Assembly: GCA_029298735.1 (NCBI GenBank)
Contig: JANSLP010000022.1
Coordinates: 1 to 64,000, forward strand
DNA from: Ophiostoma sp. CBS 140.51
Lineage: Eukaryota; Ascomycota; Sordariomycetes; Ophiostomatales; Ophiostomataceae
Direction: 5' to 3'
DNA length: 64,000 nt
The position numbers and the translations under genes are program-made. Below are positions 23,487 through 33,785 of this stretch, piece after piece (position 1 is the stretch's first letter; each line of letters opens with the position of its first letter). Below the pieces are notes generated by a model, which did not search any database, had not been told where the DNA came from, and saw only the letters and a list, made by a program, of their open reading frames with translations.

Positions 23487-25605
23487 TTACAACTCATCCA
23501 TGACGTCCCACTCTCTACAGTAGCCGAACCAGCTCCTGTGCCGGCACCGCTGCTTAGAAGTAGACGGCTTGGTCGTCGTGGCCGGTGGGATAACTGCTGG
23601 TGCTGTCGGGCCAGTCGGCGCTGTCGTGATTGTGTTTGTCACGGTCTCAGTCGTCTTAGTCGTGGACGTAGACGTTGAAGTGACCGGCGGCTCGTCCCAG
23701 CAGCCCCAGAAACGACCGGGAATCTCGCAGGTGGCCGACGTCTCGGTCGGTGCCGGCTTCTTGCGCGGCTCAGTCTTGGTCGTGGTCGGCTCCGACGTCT
23801 TGGCTGTCGATGTCGACGTCAAAAGCAATGTAGACGTAACAGGAGTAGAGACCGATCCCGTCTCAGTAGTCTCGTCGAGACAGCCCCAGAACCGACCGGG
23901 TGTCTTACACGTCGTGGTTGTCTCTGTTGTCTTGGTCTTTGTTGACGTGGTTGTCGTCGTAGTCGTTGTTGTAGTCGGCGGCATCTCGCGGGTCGTTGTG
24001 ATGCCCGTCGTCGTCGTCGTCTCGTCCAAGCAGCCCCACCATCCGGGCGTCTTGCACGTCTGTGTGCGTGTCTTGGTCTTGGTGGACGTGGCGCTCGTCG
24101 ACGTAGTCGTGCTTTCGGTTCCGTTGCTCTCGTACATCTTCCAGTTGGCACAGTCGCGGCACTCGGGCGTCGACTTGCACACGGGAACCTTCTCGTACGG
24201 CAGGAGGACGTCGTGGATGACAGTGCGGATCTTGTGCGTGCCAACCCCCACGCGCCACCCCTTGTCGGCCACCACATCGTATACACATTCGTACCCCGTG
24301 TGGCACGCCGATTCGAGTGCGTAACCGGCGTACGAGCATGAGGCCGTTGCACCGTTGCATGTACCAATGAAGATGGGGTCAGCCGTGTGTCCGAAATGGT
24401 AGGCGCCCGTCAGTTCACGCGTCTGCGGGAAGTCTGGGTCAGTACCGGGCGGCACGGGGAGGCCCAAACGGCCAGCGGCCAATGCCTCGGGCACTGCCTG
24501 GAACGTGACGACAGGCAGGCCGTACGTCAGGCCTAGGAACGAAGTCACGGCACCGCCCAGCGAGTGGCCCGTCAGCCAAATGTTGGAGTCTGGGTACTCG
24601 GCCGAGATGTTGGCATAGAGCTCGCGCGCCGCCATATAGTAGCGATTCTCTTCATGCAGCGCTTTGCGCACACACGTGTTATTGCAGGTGTAGGTTCCCG
24701 TTGCACAGTCACACACCTGCCGGTACGTCCACTGGCCCTGCTGAGCACAGCAACAACTAAAGAACAGGTTGTCATTCTCCTTGTCGTTGGTCGTCGTGCC
24801 CTCGCCGTCAAAGACTGCCAGCGACGTGCCCTTGAGGCCAATCACAATCGTCGAGTTGGTCGCGTCTGCAAAGACGTGGCCACGCAGTCCATCGCCCTCC
24901 CACCCGAAATCTGATGTGCGGTTGAAGTGCTGACCCACGTCGTCCCAGTCCGGCTGCTTGGGCGTCTCGACGTATGCGTTAGAGGCCATGTACGCCAAGT
25001 TGAGCACGGTCGTCTTGTCGGTAATGTTGGGTGTCGGCACGTTATCGACGGTCCACGCGTCCGGCGACAGCACCGCCACGTAGCCCTGTTCACGAGCGAG
25101 GGCCACCATGGGATCGACCACGCTGGGCCGCCGGTCGACGAGCCGTTGCAGCTTCTCGGGCTGGCTTTTGGCGTAGAGGGTCGGCAGTTGGTGGCGGCCG
25201 TAGCCGTCCTCGGCGGCCAGCCAGACTTCGGCATCGCGTTGGTGGATGTCGAGTTTGCGGTGGAGTTGGGGGTATCGATGTGTGCCGTGGTGGTAGATGT
25301 GACGGAGAGTCTAGAAGGAGGAAATGTTAGCTGAACGATCGTGGAGGGGACATGATAAGAACTGTAGACCACGGTTGACGTACGAAGACATGATCTGCTG
25401 GTGCTGGTGCTTCAGGAGACAGAGCGGGTACTTGTCCGGCCGGCGGTAATGGCAGGACGAGCTGCTCAGAGGCACTGCCGCCCGTAGAGGTTGCCAAAGA
25501 GGTTGTGGAGAAGGCAAGAAACGACAACAGCATCTGGGCCGTCACTCGGCCGGCCGATGTGCATCGTGGTTTTGACTTGCCACGGGATGGGTATTGTTGA
25601 GACAT
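23487..25605 (-). CDS. ATG15: Autophagic lipase Atg15 (class 3 lipase)
   Basis: Predicted vacuolar phospholipase that breaks down autophagic and Cvt bodies after delivery through the multivesicular-body pathway; 681 residues. Two exons: 25384-25605 and 23487-25310; the phase-0 intron has donor GTACGT, branch GCTAAC and acceptor CTAG. Exon 1 carries a basic N-terminus and a hydrophobic signal anchor (about residues 21-40). Exon 2 opens with the family segment TLRHIYHHGTHRYP, then the conserved Cys-rich FFSCCCAQQGQW block, the lipase elbow GHSLGGA with predicted nucleophile Ser324, and ADPIFIGTCNGA. The Ser/Thr-rich tail (about 480-681) carries three copies of a CxxPGxxWGCxDE-like motif plus a fourth divergent one (CRHRSWFGYC). 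It is divergent from the VPS9-domain gene. Without the intron the first exon ends after 15 extra residues, so splicing is required. Confidence 0.93.
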
Positions 25606-27640
25606 GGAGGAGGTTGTGATGTGAGAAGTCGAGGGGAGGGAAGAATATAAGAAGAAAGACGAGAACGATGTCAACAAAAGATGATGATAATGACAATGTC
25701 GATAGTCGAAATGTCGTAATGTCGTGATGCGATGCCGATTTGTGCCAGCGACAACAGACCAAACAAAGGAAATGATTGGAATCAAATGCAAACACAAACA
25801 GGTCAGGAACGGAAGAAACAGGCACAACAGACACGAGGCCGCAGTCGGGGTTCGCGGCGTTGAGAGACTGAATGGATGATGGCGAGTTGTTGAAAGGGCC
25901 GCGGGAGATCTGTTGACTGTCACTGGCTGGTACTGGTTGCAGTGGTCGCCTCCAACCGGTAGTCATGTGGGCGTTTGTTGGGTGTCTTGGGTCTGGGGGG
26001 CTATGACGAATTGCTGATAAGGAGCCAGGCACAGGGCGGATTAGGCAGGCTGCAATCGCGGAAGGCGCGCAACGCGGCGGGTCTGTTTTGGTGTGGAGAT
26101 GGATTTTATGCCTTGAAAACAAGGCATGAACTCACTTAATTTCAGAAAGAGTGAATCCAGATGGTCTAGGTACCGCCTCACAGTAAATATGTGGAGAAGT
26201 ACATGTCAACATACCTGTCCATTAATGTTCCAGACTCTTGCACGTGATCATTCCTTTCACTCATCCTTGTCGACAACGCAAATGCAGTCAATCGCCAGAT
26301 GCCAATGGATTCATTTATATCCAATGCCATGAAACTGATCGCAAACAACAAAGATCGTGCAGATATAGCTGAACACAGCATCCTGTGCGAATAATAACTG
26401 CAGGCTTCATTGTGGATGGTCTGGGTGCACTCTGAGCTCTAATGCGCTGATTACGCATATCCGCACGACAGCGACAGAGCTCGGTTGCCCAATCCAGCAG
26501 CTGCGAATGGGACGAGTTAACGAATAAAATGCCCCATCGCAGCTGCCCGTCTAGCGGCTCACGCACGCGTCCACCCGTAGATCGGAAAGCGCTGCCGCCT
26601 TACGTCTAGCAGCGGGCAGAAAAGGCAAGCACGACCAAGCTAAGCTCATGGCGCCTGCCTATTATCACACAGCGTGTCTTTCGTCCGGTGTCTCCACAAT
26701 GGGCAACTGCACTCCATACTCCCCCGACGATGACGCTCTCCTCGTAATATCTTCTCGTTTTGTACAACCACCTCCAGTCGTCCTCCCTCTACCGCCGCCA
26801 ACGACCGCCGCAATTCCTCGACGGCCGGCATCCCTACAACATCTCTCTCCTCTCAACGGCATCAAAAGACAGCTTGCTCGTTGCCCGAACTCTCCGTCTA
26901 TTCTCCGTTTTCGACCCTCCTATCTTCCTCCTCCTCTTTTCTTCTTTTCTTCTCTTCTTCCTCTCTCGCAACATCGGCTTCTTCGGTGCCTCGACCTGCA
27001 TCAGCCTCTCCGCCGCCTCCGACGTCAACCAACCCGACCTATTTACCGCCTTCTTCCTCTATCCTCCTAAGTTTCTCTCTATTTCACCAACCCAAATCGA
27101 CGCCATTCTCGAATCCCTGCTCTCCTCCGGCAATCCTCCAACAACCACCGCCTCTCCTCCTTTTATATTGCCTGTCCACAGCCCGTGCCTGTTGGCCTGG
27201 CCCGTGGTTGTTTTTTTGCTTTTCAACCTCGCCTTCTCCCCGCCAATTTATATTACCCGCCACAGCGGCTCTAAGAGCTCTTTTAAACTTCCCCAACTCT
27301 CTCGCACCATTCACCATCAGCAGTTCCCCCGCTCCACTCCCAACCCCCCTTGGCCACAGCGGGTTTCAAGATCACTTACGGACTTCATGCGTCCGCCATC
27401 TGGTACGTATTGGCAGTGTTAGCAGCATTGGCAGCATCTGCTGCATTGTTGGAAGGATCCCGCCTCTGCGTTTTGTTTCTAAGCCCTGCATTTATCGTGT
27501 TTGTCGGTGTTGCAGTGGTGCTGCTTTATTTGGCATACCATCCCACCCTATTGTTGTTTTACATCTCTCTTGTTCGTCTGGACTTTGTTATCTCTTGTTT
27601 CCTTTCTATCTTCCCCACAGACTTGACTGTCTTTTCTACA
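25606..27640. promoter_or_regulatory. Shared divergent promoter region of Atg15 and the VPS9-domain gene
   Basis: Two kilobases between divergent starts. The Atg15 side (25.6-26.1 kb) is purine-rich on the plus strand, that is pyrimidine-rich on the Atg15 sense strand. The other side (26.76-27.35 kb) is strongly C/T-rich on the plus strand, ahead of the VPS9 gene. A donor-like CTG/GTACGT at 27407-27414 and a CCCCACAG acceptor ending at 27620 suggest a ~210-nt leader intron. Frames here, including 26760-27422 and 26881-27942, look like composition artefacts. 26.1-26.65 kb shows nothing I recognise. Confidence 0.5.
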
Positions 27641-30176
27641 ATGAGAATAACTCCATTAACCATGTTTTCCAGCTTGACCGAGACGTTCATGGCGCCGGCT
27701 GGCTCAAAAGATGCCGCTGCGGCCGGCAAGGCTGCCGGCAAGACGACGGGCACAGGCAAAGAGACAAGGCCGAGCCCTTTGCGGTCCAACCGGACTGCCT
27801 CCAAGACAGACACCAGGAATTCTACATCATCGTCGACATCAGCAGCACCAAAAAACTCGAAACAGCTGCCCGACAAGCCGACAGCAGACCCCGAGACACA
27901 ATCGGACAAGTTCGACACCTTTGGAGACGTAGCAGGGTCTGATGACAACACTCCCGAGATTCCTCGGGCATCCGTCGACATGGACGAGCTACCCATCGAG
28001 CTAATTGGCCTGGCCGATAGGTAGGCATGCCCGTTTACAGTTTTGATTTTGATTTTCTGCGATGTGAGACTAACTTTCCCAGCTTCATCGAGTCACTCCA
28101 AGCCAAGGTGCATCCGACCCCTCCCAACATCGACTCCCTCTCCCAAAAGTTCCAGGACTTTTACGCCACCGCATCTACCCATATCGCAACACACATTGCC
28201 GCCCTGGCTATGCGCCAGAACCGAGACCGCTCACCACCACCACCCATCACAACCCGCTCCTCAGCCGCCAGCATTTTGCGGGCCAAGGCCGCATCCATTG
28301 GCAGCAAGGACAAGTCCGGCACACCGCCCCCGCCACCACCCAAGAACGAGTCCGAGCAGCGGATGCTGTCTACCGAAGAAATTTCTGAACGCAAGCGGGC
28401 ACGGCGGGCACTGGAGCAGAAGAAGGGACTGATGGAGGAGGCCGCCGAGCGGAGGCTCTGTGAGGGTATCTACGACCGTATCTACCGGCACAGAACCACA
28501 CAGGACGAGGCCCAGGACGAGAAGCTGCGTTCGAAAACTGCCGCTCTAGATCTGGTCGGCATCAGCCCAGCTGATCTGGGTGTCGACCTGGGCGTGCCAG
28601 CCGATGCCTCACCTGAGGCTGTGGCGACACGACTGAAGGAGGTCCGCGAGTGGCTGGAGCCTGCACGGAAACAGCTCGTCCAGATGGGCCAGACACACTA
28701 CCCGCTCGGCAAGCTGAACCGCCTTAAGGCGGCGCACAAGAGCATTGTGGATACTCTGGCACACTTCCACCCGTCGTCTTCGGCCGATGAGATCATGCCC
28801 ATGCTCATCTACACCCTGATCACACTGCCGCCCGAGCAGCTCAACGTCGTCAGCGACCTCAACTTTATCCAGCGGTTCCGGTGGGAGCAGAAGATGGAGG
28901 GGGAGGCTGCCTACTGCTTGACCAACCTGGAGGCGTCCATTAGCTTTTTGGAGACGGTGGATCTGTCGACCCTGCGTGCTGATGAGGCCCCGTCGGGTCC
29001 TGTCAAGACTCCCAGTGTCGAGACACCCAAGACGGAGACGTTCCCGCCTGCCTACTTTGCCCAGCAAGGGTTGACGGTGCCGGCGGCTGCGACACCCAGC
29101 GCGCCCGAGGTGAACACTGGTGAGGTGGCTATTACGGGCATCAAGCCGACTCCCTCGCCCTCGGCCGGGCTGATTGCAGCAGTCCAGCTGCGCAACCGGC
29201 GACTTAGTGATTTGGTCAACACACCAGCCCACGCCCTGAGTACAGCGAGCGATGCAGTTATGAACACGTTCAACGCCGCCGATCAGGGTTTGAAGACGAT
29301 TGGCAACAGTCTGGAAGGCAGCTACCGTCTCTTGTTTGGCCGGTTAGGTCCACAGCAGCAGGCGGCGTCAAGCTCAGCGGCCGACGGTGCTACTGCCACA
29401 GCGGATGTTGTCCTTCCAAAGACGTTGGATGATGCACGCAAACTGGTGACAACGCCGCCTCCGGTCAGCGAGGACGAAGCTTCTGTCAATGGGGACGACC
29501 AGCAGCACGACAAGACACCGCAGACAACACCACCACCACCAAAGAAGACCTACCGGCGCATCTCGAGCCTCAATATGTCTACCAGCGTTGCCAACAAGGA
29601 CAAAGACAAGGATAACAAGGATGCAAAGGACGCCAAAGACAGTAAAGACGATAGAATGTTATCCGTTCTGGCCGGACGGAAAGCGACCTCCCGCGACCCG
29701 AGTGCGGATAGCTCGCGCAGTTCACGGAAAGTTTTGGGTGACGACGATGCAGCATCAACGACAAGCGCCGCCTCCAACCCAGCCCTCCTTGACTCGGTCC
29801 GCAACCTCGGCAACTCGTTCAACCCTATGTCGCGGCTGTCGAGCATCGGCAACTTCCGCGGGTTCGGGCGTACAGCGTCAACGCCTTCGGCTCCCTTGAC
29901 TGCCGCCGCCGCTGAAAAGCCGGCCGACGGGGGTGATTTAGCTACTGTAAGCCTCTTCTGTTCTTCCCATTTTGTTGTTTACTCCCTACTAACGATTAGG
30001 CCTTCCCTGACATTGCTGCTGCCCTCCCACCGAAGCCGCAGGTCGCACCGCCGATCAAGCGCTTCATGGAACTGCACAACCCGGCGGACTTGCGGATCAG
30101 CGAGGTGATGGAGCTGTTAAGGGACTACCGGCGACTGGCGACAGCGCTGAAGGATCTGGGAGCGTATGAGAAATAA
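27641..30176 (+). CDS. VPS9-domain Rab5-type guanine nucleotide exchange factor (Muk1-like)
   Basis: Predicted endosomal exchange factor for Rab5/Vps21-class GTPases; 806 residues from exons 27641-28020, 28083-29946 and 30000-30176. Intron 1 has donor GTAGGC and branch GACTAAC; intron 2 has GTAAGC and CTAACG. Low-complexity Ser/Lys-rich sequence precedes the catalytic module at about residues 236-421, with the helical lead EGIYDRIYRHR and the VPS9 core ADEIMPMLIYTL ... NFIQRFRW ... AYCLTNLEASISFL. A Ser/Thr/Lys-rich linker leads to a conserved C-terminal helix (RISEVMELLRDYRRLATALK) encoded by the last exon. I see no CUE domain, which argues against Vps9 itself and for a Muk1-like protein, but orthology is not proven. 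The start is uncertain: an in-frame ATG at 27392 becomes usable if the leader intron 27408-27620 is spliced, adding 12 residues. Confidence 0.85.
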
Positions 30177-30803
30177 AGGGTTGCACCTGAGATGAGAGAC
30201 AGTATATACAATTGAGGACTCTAGAAGAAAGAAGTAGACAGAGCGTTGATTGCTTTTTATCGCGTCACATTGCTCACTCATTTGTATCACGGCGTTTTGT
30301 TGGGTGACTTTGTCGTCTTTTCTAGAAGAATACGTGTGGGGTTTTGGGGGCATAGCAATTATATTTCACCTGATATGTGCACTGTAAAATCAGAGAAGAG
30401 TGTGATTCAAAGGATATCCAGGATTTTTATGGAGCCTGCTAAAAGAAAAAGAGCAATGAAGAGAAAGAATGAGAAAAGAGAAAAAGACGATCTAGTCGTC
30501 ATTTTGTTGACAACAGAGAAGTAAAAGATAACAATATAGATTATATCGAGAAAAGAAGAAGTCAAAGAGACAAAAAAGAGTAAACAAGGAGAGTATGTAC
30601 CATGGCTAAAACAAAAACAAGAGAAGCATATAAAGCAAAAAGGTAATTTTTAAACAAAAAGGTAGTCAAGCCCTAATGAAAACGCCCGATAATATAACGC
30701 AACGCATATGCAACGCAAAGGAACACGAAAGCAGAAACAATCTAGTCAACACAGCCTAACACGGTCAACACAACTCGACACTCCCGACACGGCAGTCTTT
30801 TCC
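30177..30803. terminator. Convergent 3' intergenic region
   Basis: About 630 bases between the convergent stops of the VPS9-domain and alpha-actinin genes. It is A/G-rich on the plus strand and holds only 3' untranslated sequence as far as I can see. Exact poly(A) sites cannot be read. Confidence 0.4.
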
Positions 30804-33785
30804 CTAATAGCCCAGTTTCCTGGGGCTTTGGCTGCCGGCGGGCGGCAGAGAGTAGGATGAGGACGAAGATACGGATGACGATGCCGAGTTGTGCTTGTAC
30901 TGTTGGCTTTGGTGTTGTTGTGAGGAGGCTGACGAGAAGGTGGATGCTTGTGAAGGTGTTGCTGAGGTAGGTGCAGCGGCGGCGGAATTCATTTGCGCTT
31001 GTGACGGAGATGCTGATGAGGATGACGGCTCCAAATCACCCATCATTTTGTCCATAAAGGTAATGTAGTCGTACTGCGGCGTGCCGCGGTCTTCCAACAT
31101 GTCGGGACCGGCGTGCTTGGGCATTATGGTGACCAGCTTGTCAATGACCTCGTCGGGCACGAGCGAGTGGCGCAGGTCCATCTCGGTGACGTAGGGCTTG
31201 CCATCGGCTACTTCACGGAAGGACTGGAAGACCTGCTCGGCCGTGTTTTGGTCTTCAGTGACATCGACCATGAAGCGGATAAACTGCTCAAAGGAGACAC
31301 GGTCCTTGTGGATGGTGATGCCGTTGCCCGTCGTGGTGCTGGCGGCATCGACAAAGTACTCGTGCATCTCGTCCTCGGAGAACACGAGACCCAGAGACGC
31401 TAGAGCGGCTGAGAACTCGAGCTCCTGTAGGGCATTGCTGTCGTCGCGGTCAAAGTGGCGGAAGACAGACTCGAATTCCTCGAGCTGGATCGGCGTCAGG
31501 TTGGTCATGCTGCGGGCAACCATTTGGTTCTCGAGGAAGGCCAGCTTCTTGGAGACGCTGGTCTTGACCAGACCCAGCTCGTAGGTTAGCTCGTCGTATG
31601 TGTAGGTAGTAAAATCGTTCTCCTCAATGTTGGCCTCCTCGCACTGGGCGTCGACGGCCTCAATGGTGGCCAGGTACTTTTCGAGCGGCGGGATGTTCTC
31701 GGACAGCTTGCGCACATGGTGTAGCTGGTCCTCGACGTCGCCCTCGAGCCCGGATATGGCCAGCTGGACCGTGTTGAGGGCCATGGCAAAATCGTTGGCC
31801 TTGTCGGCAAAGGACTTGCGCAGGTTGTTCTTGATGTCGCGAATGGTCTCGTTGATCAGCTGGCCGCGGCTCATCTCGGATGTTGTGAGGGCCGCCCACT
31901 CGCGGTCCATGACCTCGAGACGCAGCTCGGCAGGTGGCTCGTAGGGCCGCAGACGGTAGGTGCCGAGCTTCGTCTTGATGTTACCCAACAGCGTAGCCAG
32001 CTCGCTCTTTTCGGCAACCCACTGGCGCTTCTGGCCGCGCTTGTACGACGCAAACGTAGCCGCCTGGGCCTTGGCGTCGGCGTAGGTGCCGGCAAACTTG
32101 GCGTTGCGCCAGTCACCGACCTGGGCGCGGACATGGCTCAACAGCTCCGCCATGCGGCGCTCGTAGGCACTCTGCATCTCCCAGGCGCCCTGCATGTTGT
32201 TGACAAACTTCTCGACACGGCGGCCGGCGTTCTCGACCTTTTCCATCTGTGAAAAGGCGTGGAACCAGTAGGCAATGTACGTCATCAAACTGAGGTCGTC
32301 GGGCTTGGCGACATCGCACACGTCCTCGACATCGAGCAGTTTGGGAATGCCGATTTCGCGGTGGGCCAGGTCAAAGGCCAGCTGCATGTTGCCGCGGCGG
32401 TCGTTCTTGTCGAGGGCGTCGTAGTCAATCAGGTCCGGGCGGTGGATGTCGAGCAGTGCACAGAACGCCAGACCGTCGTTCCAACTGCCGCTAAAGTCGC
32501 GCACATCGACCTCGTCGTAGCACGCCGTCTTGCGCTGGCACCACAACAACAGACCTTCCTTGGCCGTCATGCCGGCCTCGTTGATGTCGCTAATGGTGAA
32601 CCGCAGAATCAGCGTCCAGATGAGGCCCAGGATAATCTTGCGGTTGCCGTCGACGACATCTTCGGCGCCAATGTTGGTCATCTGGATGCCGCGCGACTTG
32701 ATGAAATTGAGCGACAGGTTGGCGTTCTCGAAGCGCTGGACACGCAGCTTGGGCTTGGCGGCGTAACGGCCAAGCGACTCGCTTGACAGGCACTCGAGCA
32801 GGTGGATAAGTATGACACCATCACTCAAGTCGGCGACCAGATCCTTCACCTCGAGATCGCGCTCCTGCAGCTTCGTGTTGAGCCATTTTGTAAACGTCTT
32901 CTCCTGCACCTTGATCCACCGCTGCTGCTCTGCATATGCCATTCTTAAGAGGCCTCCTCCTTGTTGTTGTTGGTCTTCGGTCGGGTGTTCTGACGACGGG
33001 GACGGAGATGTACTACCGGCTCGTCTGCTGGTCCAGTCCCAATCTTTGGCTTCGCGGCCGCCGTTGGTGTCTCGACGGGCGATGCTTTCGAGGTCCCGTT
33101 CCTTGTTCAGAGGACTGTTGTTGGGGTCGCCCAGGGCCACGCTCGCTGATCGTTGGACCCTGGCCGCATGCAGCTGCTTGGCGTCGCGGCGGCTGCGCGT
33201 GAGGGGGCGCTGCTGTTGGGAAGGAGTACTTGGTGTGTTTGCTAAAGTGGCTGTCGACGGAAGCGGCGGAGACGAGGACGAGGAGAGCGACGAGAGCGAC
33301 GAGGCGGCACTGGCAGTGCTGACGACGGAGAAGCGGCGAGGGTCAAAGTCGGCGTCAACAGCGTCGTGGACAGGGACGACAACTGAATCGGTCGAAAATG
33401 AAGCGGTAGAAAACGACGAAACGGCCGAGACGAGCGAGACGGACGACGGGCGGTTTACAATGTCGCTGGGTTTGGGCGGGATGGGAGGGTGTTGGCCGGC
33501 GAGCGGTACTTGATAATGCTGGTAATGCTGATTGTGGTGGTTTGGATAAATGTGGTTTGAGTCGATTGTGTTGTTTACATCGACAGAGTCAAATTGATTT
33601 TCGTAGGGTTGTGGGATTTGGTGATGCCCAGTGTACTGGCTGGAATTGCTTGATCGCTCTTGCTGCCCCTGGCGCTGGTGCTCCTGCTCCCCATGTAAAC
33701 AAAGGTCGGGGAACGCCTCATTGGCTTCGTTGGCTTCGGCGGCGGTAGCGTTGCCGGGCAGGCTTGGCGCGGTGATGGTGGCCAT
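30804..33785 (-). CDS. Alpha-actinin, with long N-terminal extension
   Basis: Predicted actin-filament crosslinker of the cytokinetic ring (Ain1 type); 993 residues in one exon. An actin-binding pair of calponin-homology domains sits at about 293-398 (QEKTFTKWLN ... LSDGVILIHLLE) and 408-513 (EGLLLWCQRKT ... DIHRPDLIDYDAL). Two degenerate spectrin-like helical repeats follow to about 770, then EF-hands; the first has a canonical loop DRDDSNALQELE, the later ones are degenerate. The last ~70 residues are Ser/Ala/Gln-rich. Fungal alpha-actinins usually begin a few residues before the first CH domain. Here 281 in-frame Ser/Pro/Gln-rich residues with a PPIPPKP stretch precede MAYAEQQRW at 32942. 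Either the extension is real or translation starts at 32942. There is no splice evidence for removing it. Confidence 0.92.
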   Translation of the reverse strand: MATITAPSLPGNATAAEANEANEAFPDLCLHGEQEHQRQGQQERSSNSSQYTGHHQIPQPYENQFDSVDVNNTIDSNHIYPNHHNQHYQHYQVPLAGQHPPIPPKPSDIVNRPSSVSLVSAVSSFSTASFSTDSVVVPVHDAVDADFDPRRFSVVSTASAASSLSSLSSSSSPPLPSTATLANTPSTPSQQQRPLTRSRRDAKQLHAARVQRSASVALGDPNNSPLNKERDLESIARRDTNGGREAKDWDWTSRRAGSTSPSPSSEHPTEDQQQQGGGLLRMAYAEQQRWIKVQEKTFTKWLNTKLQERDLEVKDLVADLSDGVILIHLLECLSSESLGRYAAKPKLRVQRFENANLSLNFIKSRGIQMTNIGAEDVVDGNRKIILGLIWTLILRFTISDINEAGMTAKEGLLLWCQRKTACYDEVDVRDFSGSWNDGLAFCALLDIHRPDLIDYDALDKNDRRGNMQLAFDLAHREIGIPKLLDVEDVCDVAKPDDLSLMTYIAYWFHAFSQMEKVENAGRRVEKFVNNMQGAWEMQSAYERRMAELLSHVRAQVGDWRNAKFAGTYADAKAQAATFASYKRGQKRQWVAEKSELATLLGNIKTKLGTYRLRPYEPPAELRLEVMDREWAALTTSEMSRGQLINETIRDIKNNLRKSFADKANDFAMALNTVQLAISGLEGDVEDQLHHVRKLSENIPPLEKYLATIEAVDAQCEEANIEENDFTTYTYDELTYELGLVKTSVSKKLAFLENQMVARSMTNLTPIQLEEFESVFRHFDRDDSNALQELEFSAALASLGLVFSEDEMHEYFVDAASTTTGNGITIHKDRVSFEQFIRFMVDVTEDQNTAEQVFQSFREVADGKPYVTEMDLRHSLVPDEVIDKLVTIMPKHAGPDMLEDRGTPQYDYITFMDKMMGDLEPSSSSASPSQAQMNSAAAAPTSATPSQASTFSSASSQQHQSQQYKHNSASSSVSSSSSYSLPPAGSQSPRKLGY

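Noticed and set aside
23569..24324. 251-codon plus-strand frame across the Atg15 tail, Val-rich
   Set aside because: It is the antisense of Thr-rich ACN codons, which read as Val/Gly codons on the other strand.
26881..27942. 353-codon frame overlapping the leader and first exon of the VPS9 gene
   Set aside because: Overlaps the real coding exon in another frame and is otherwise Ser/Pro/Leu-rich leader sequence.
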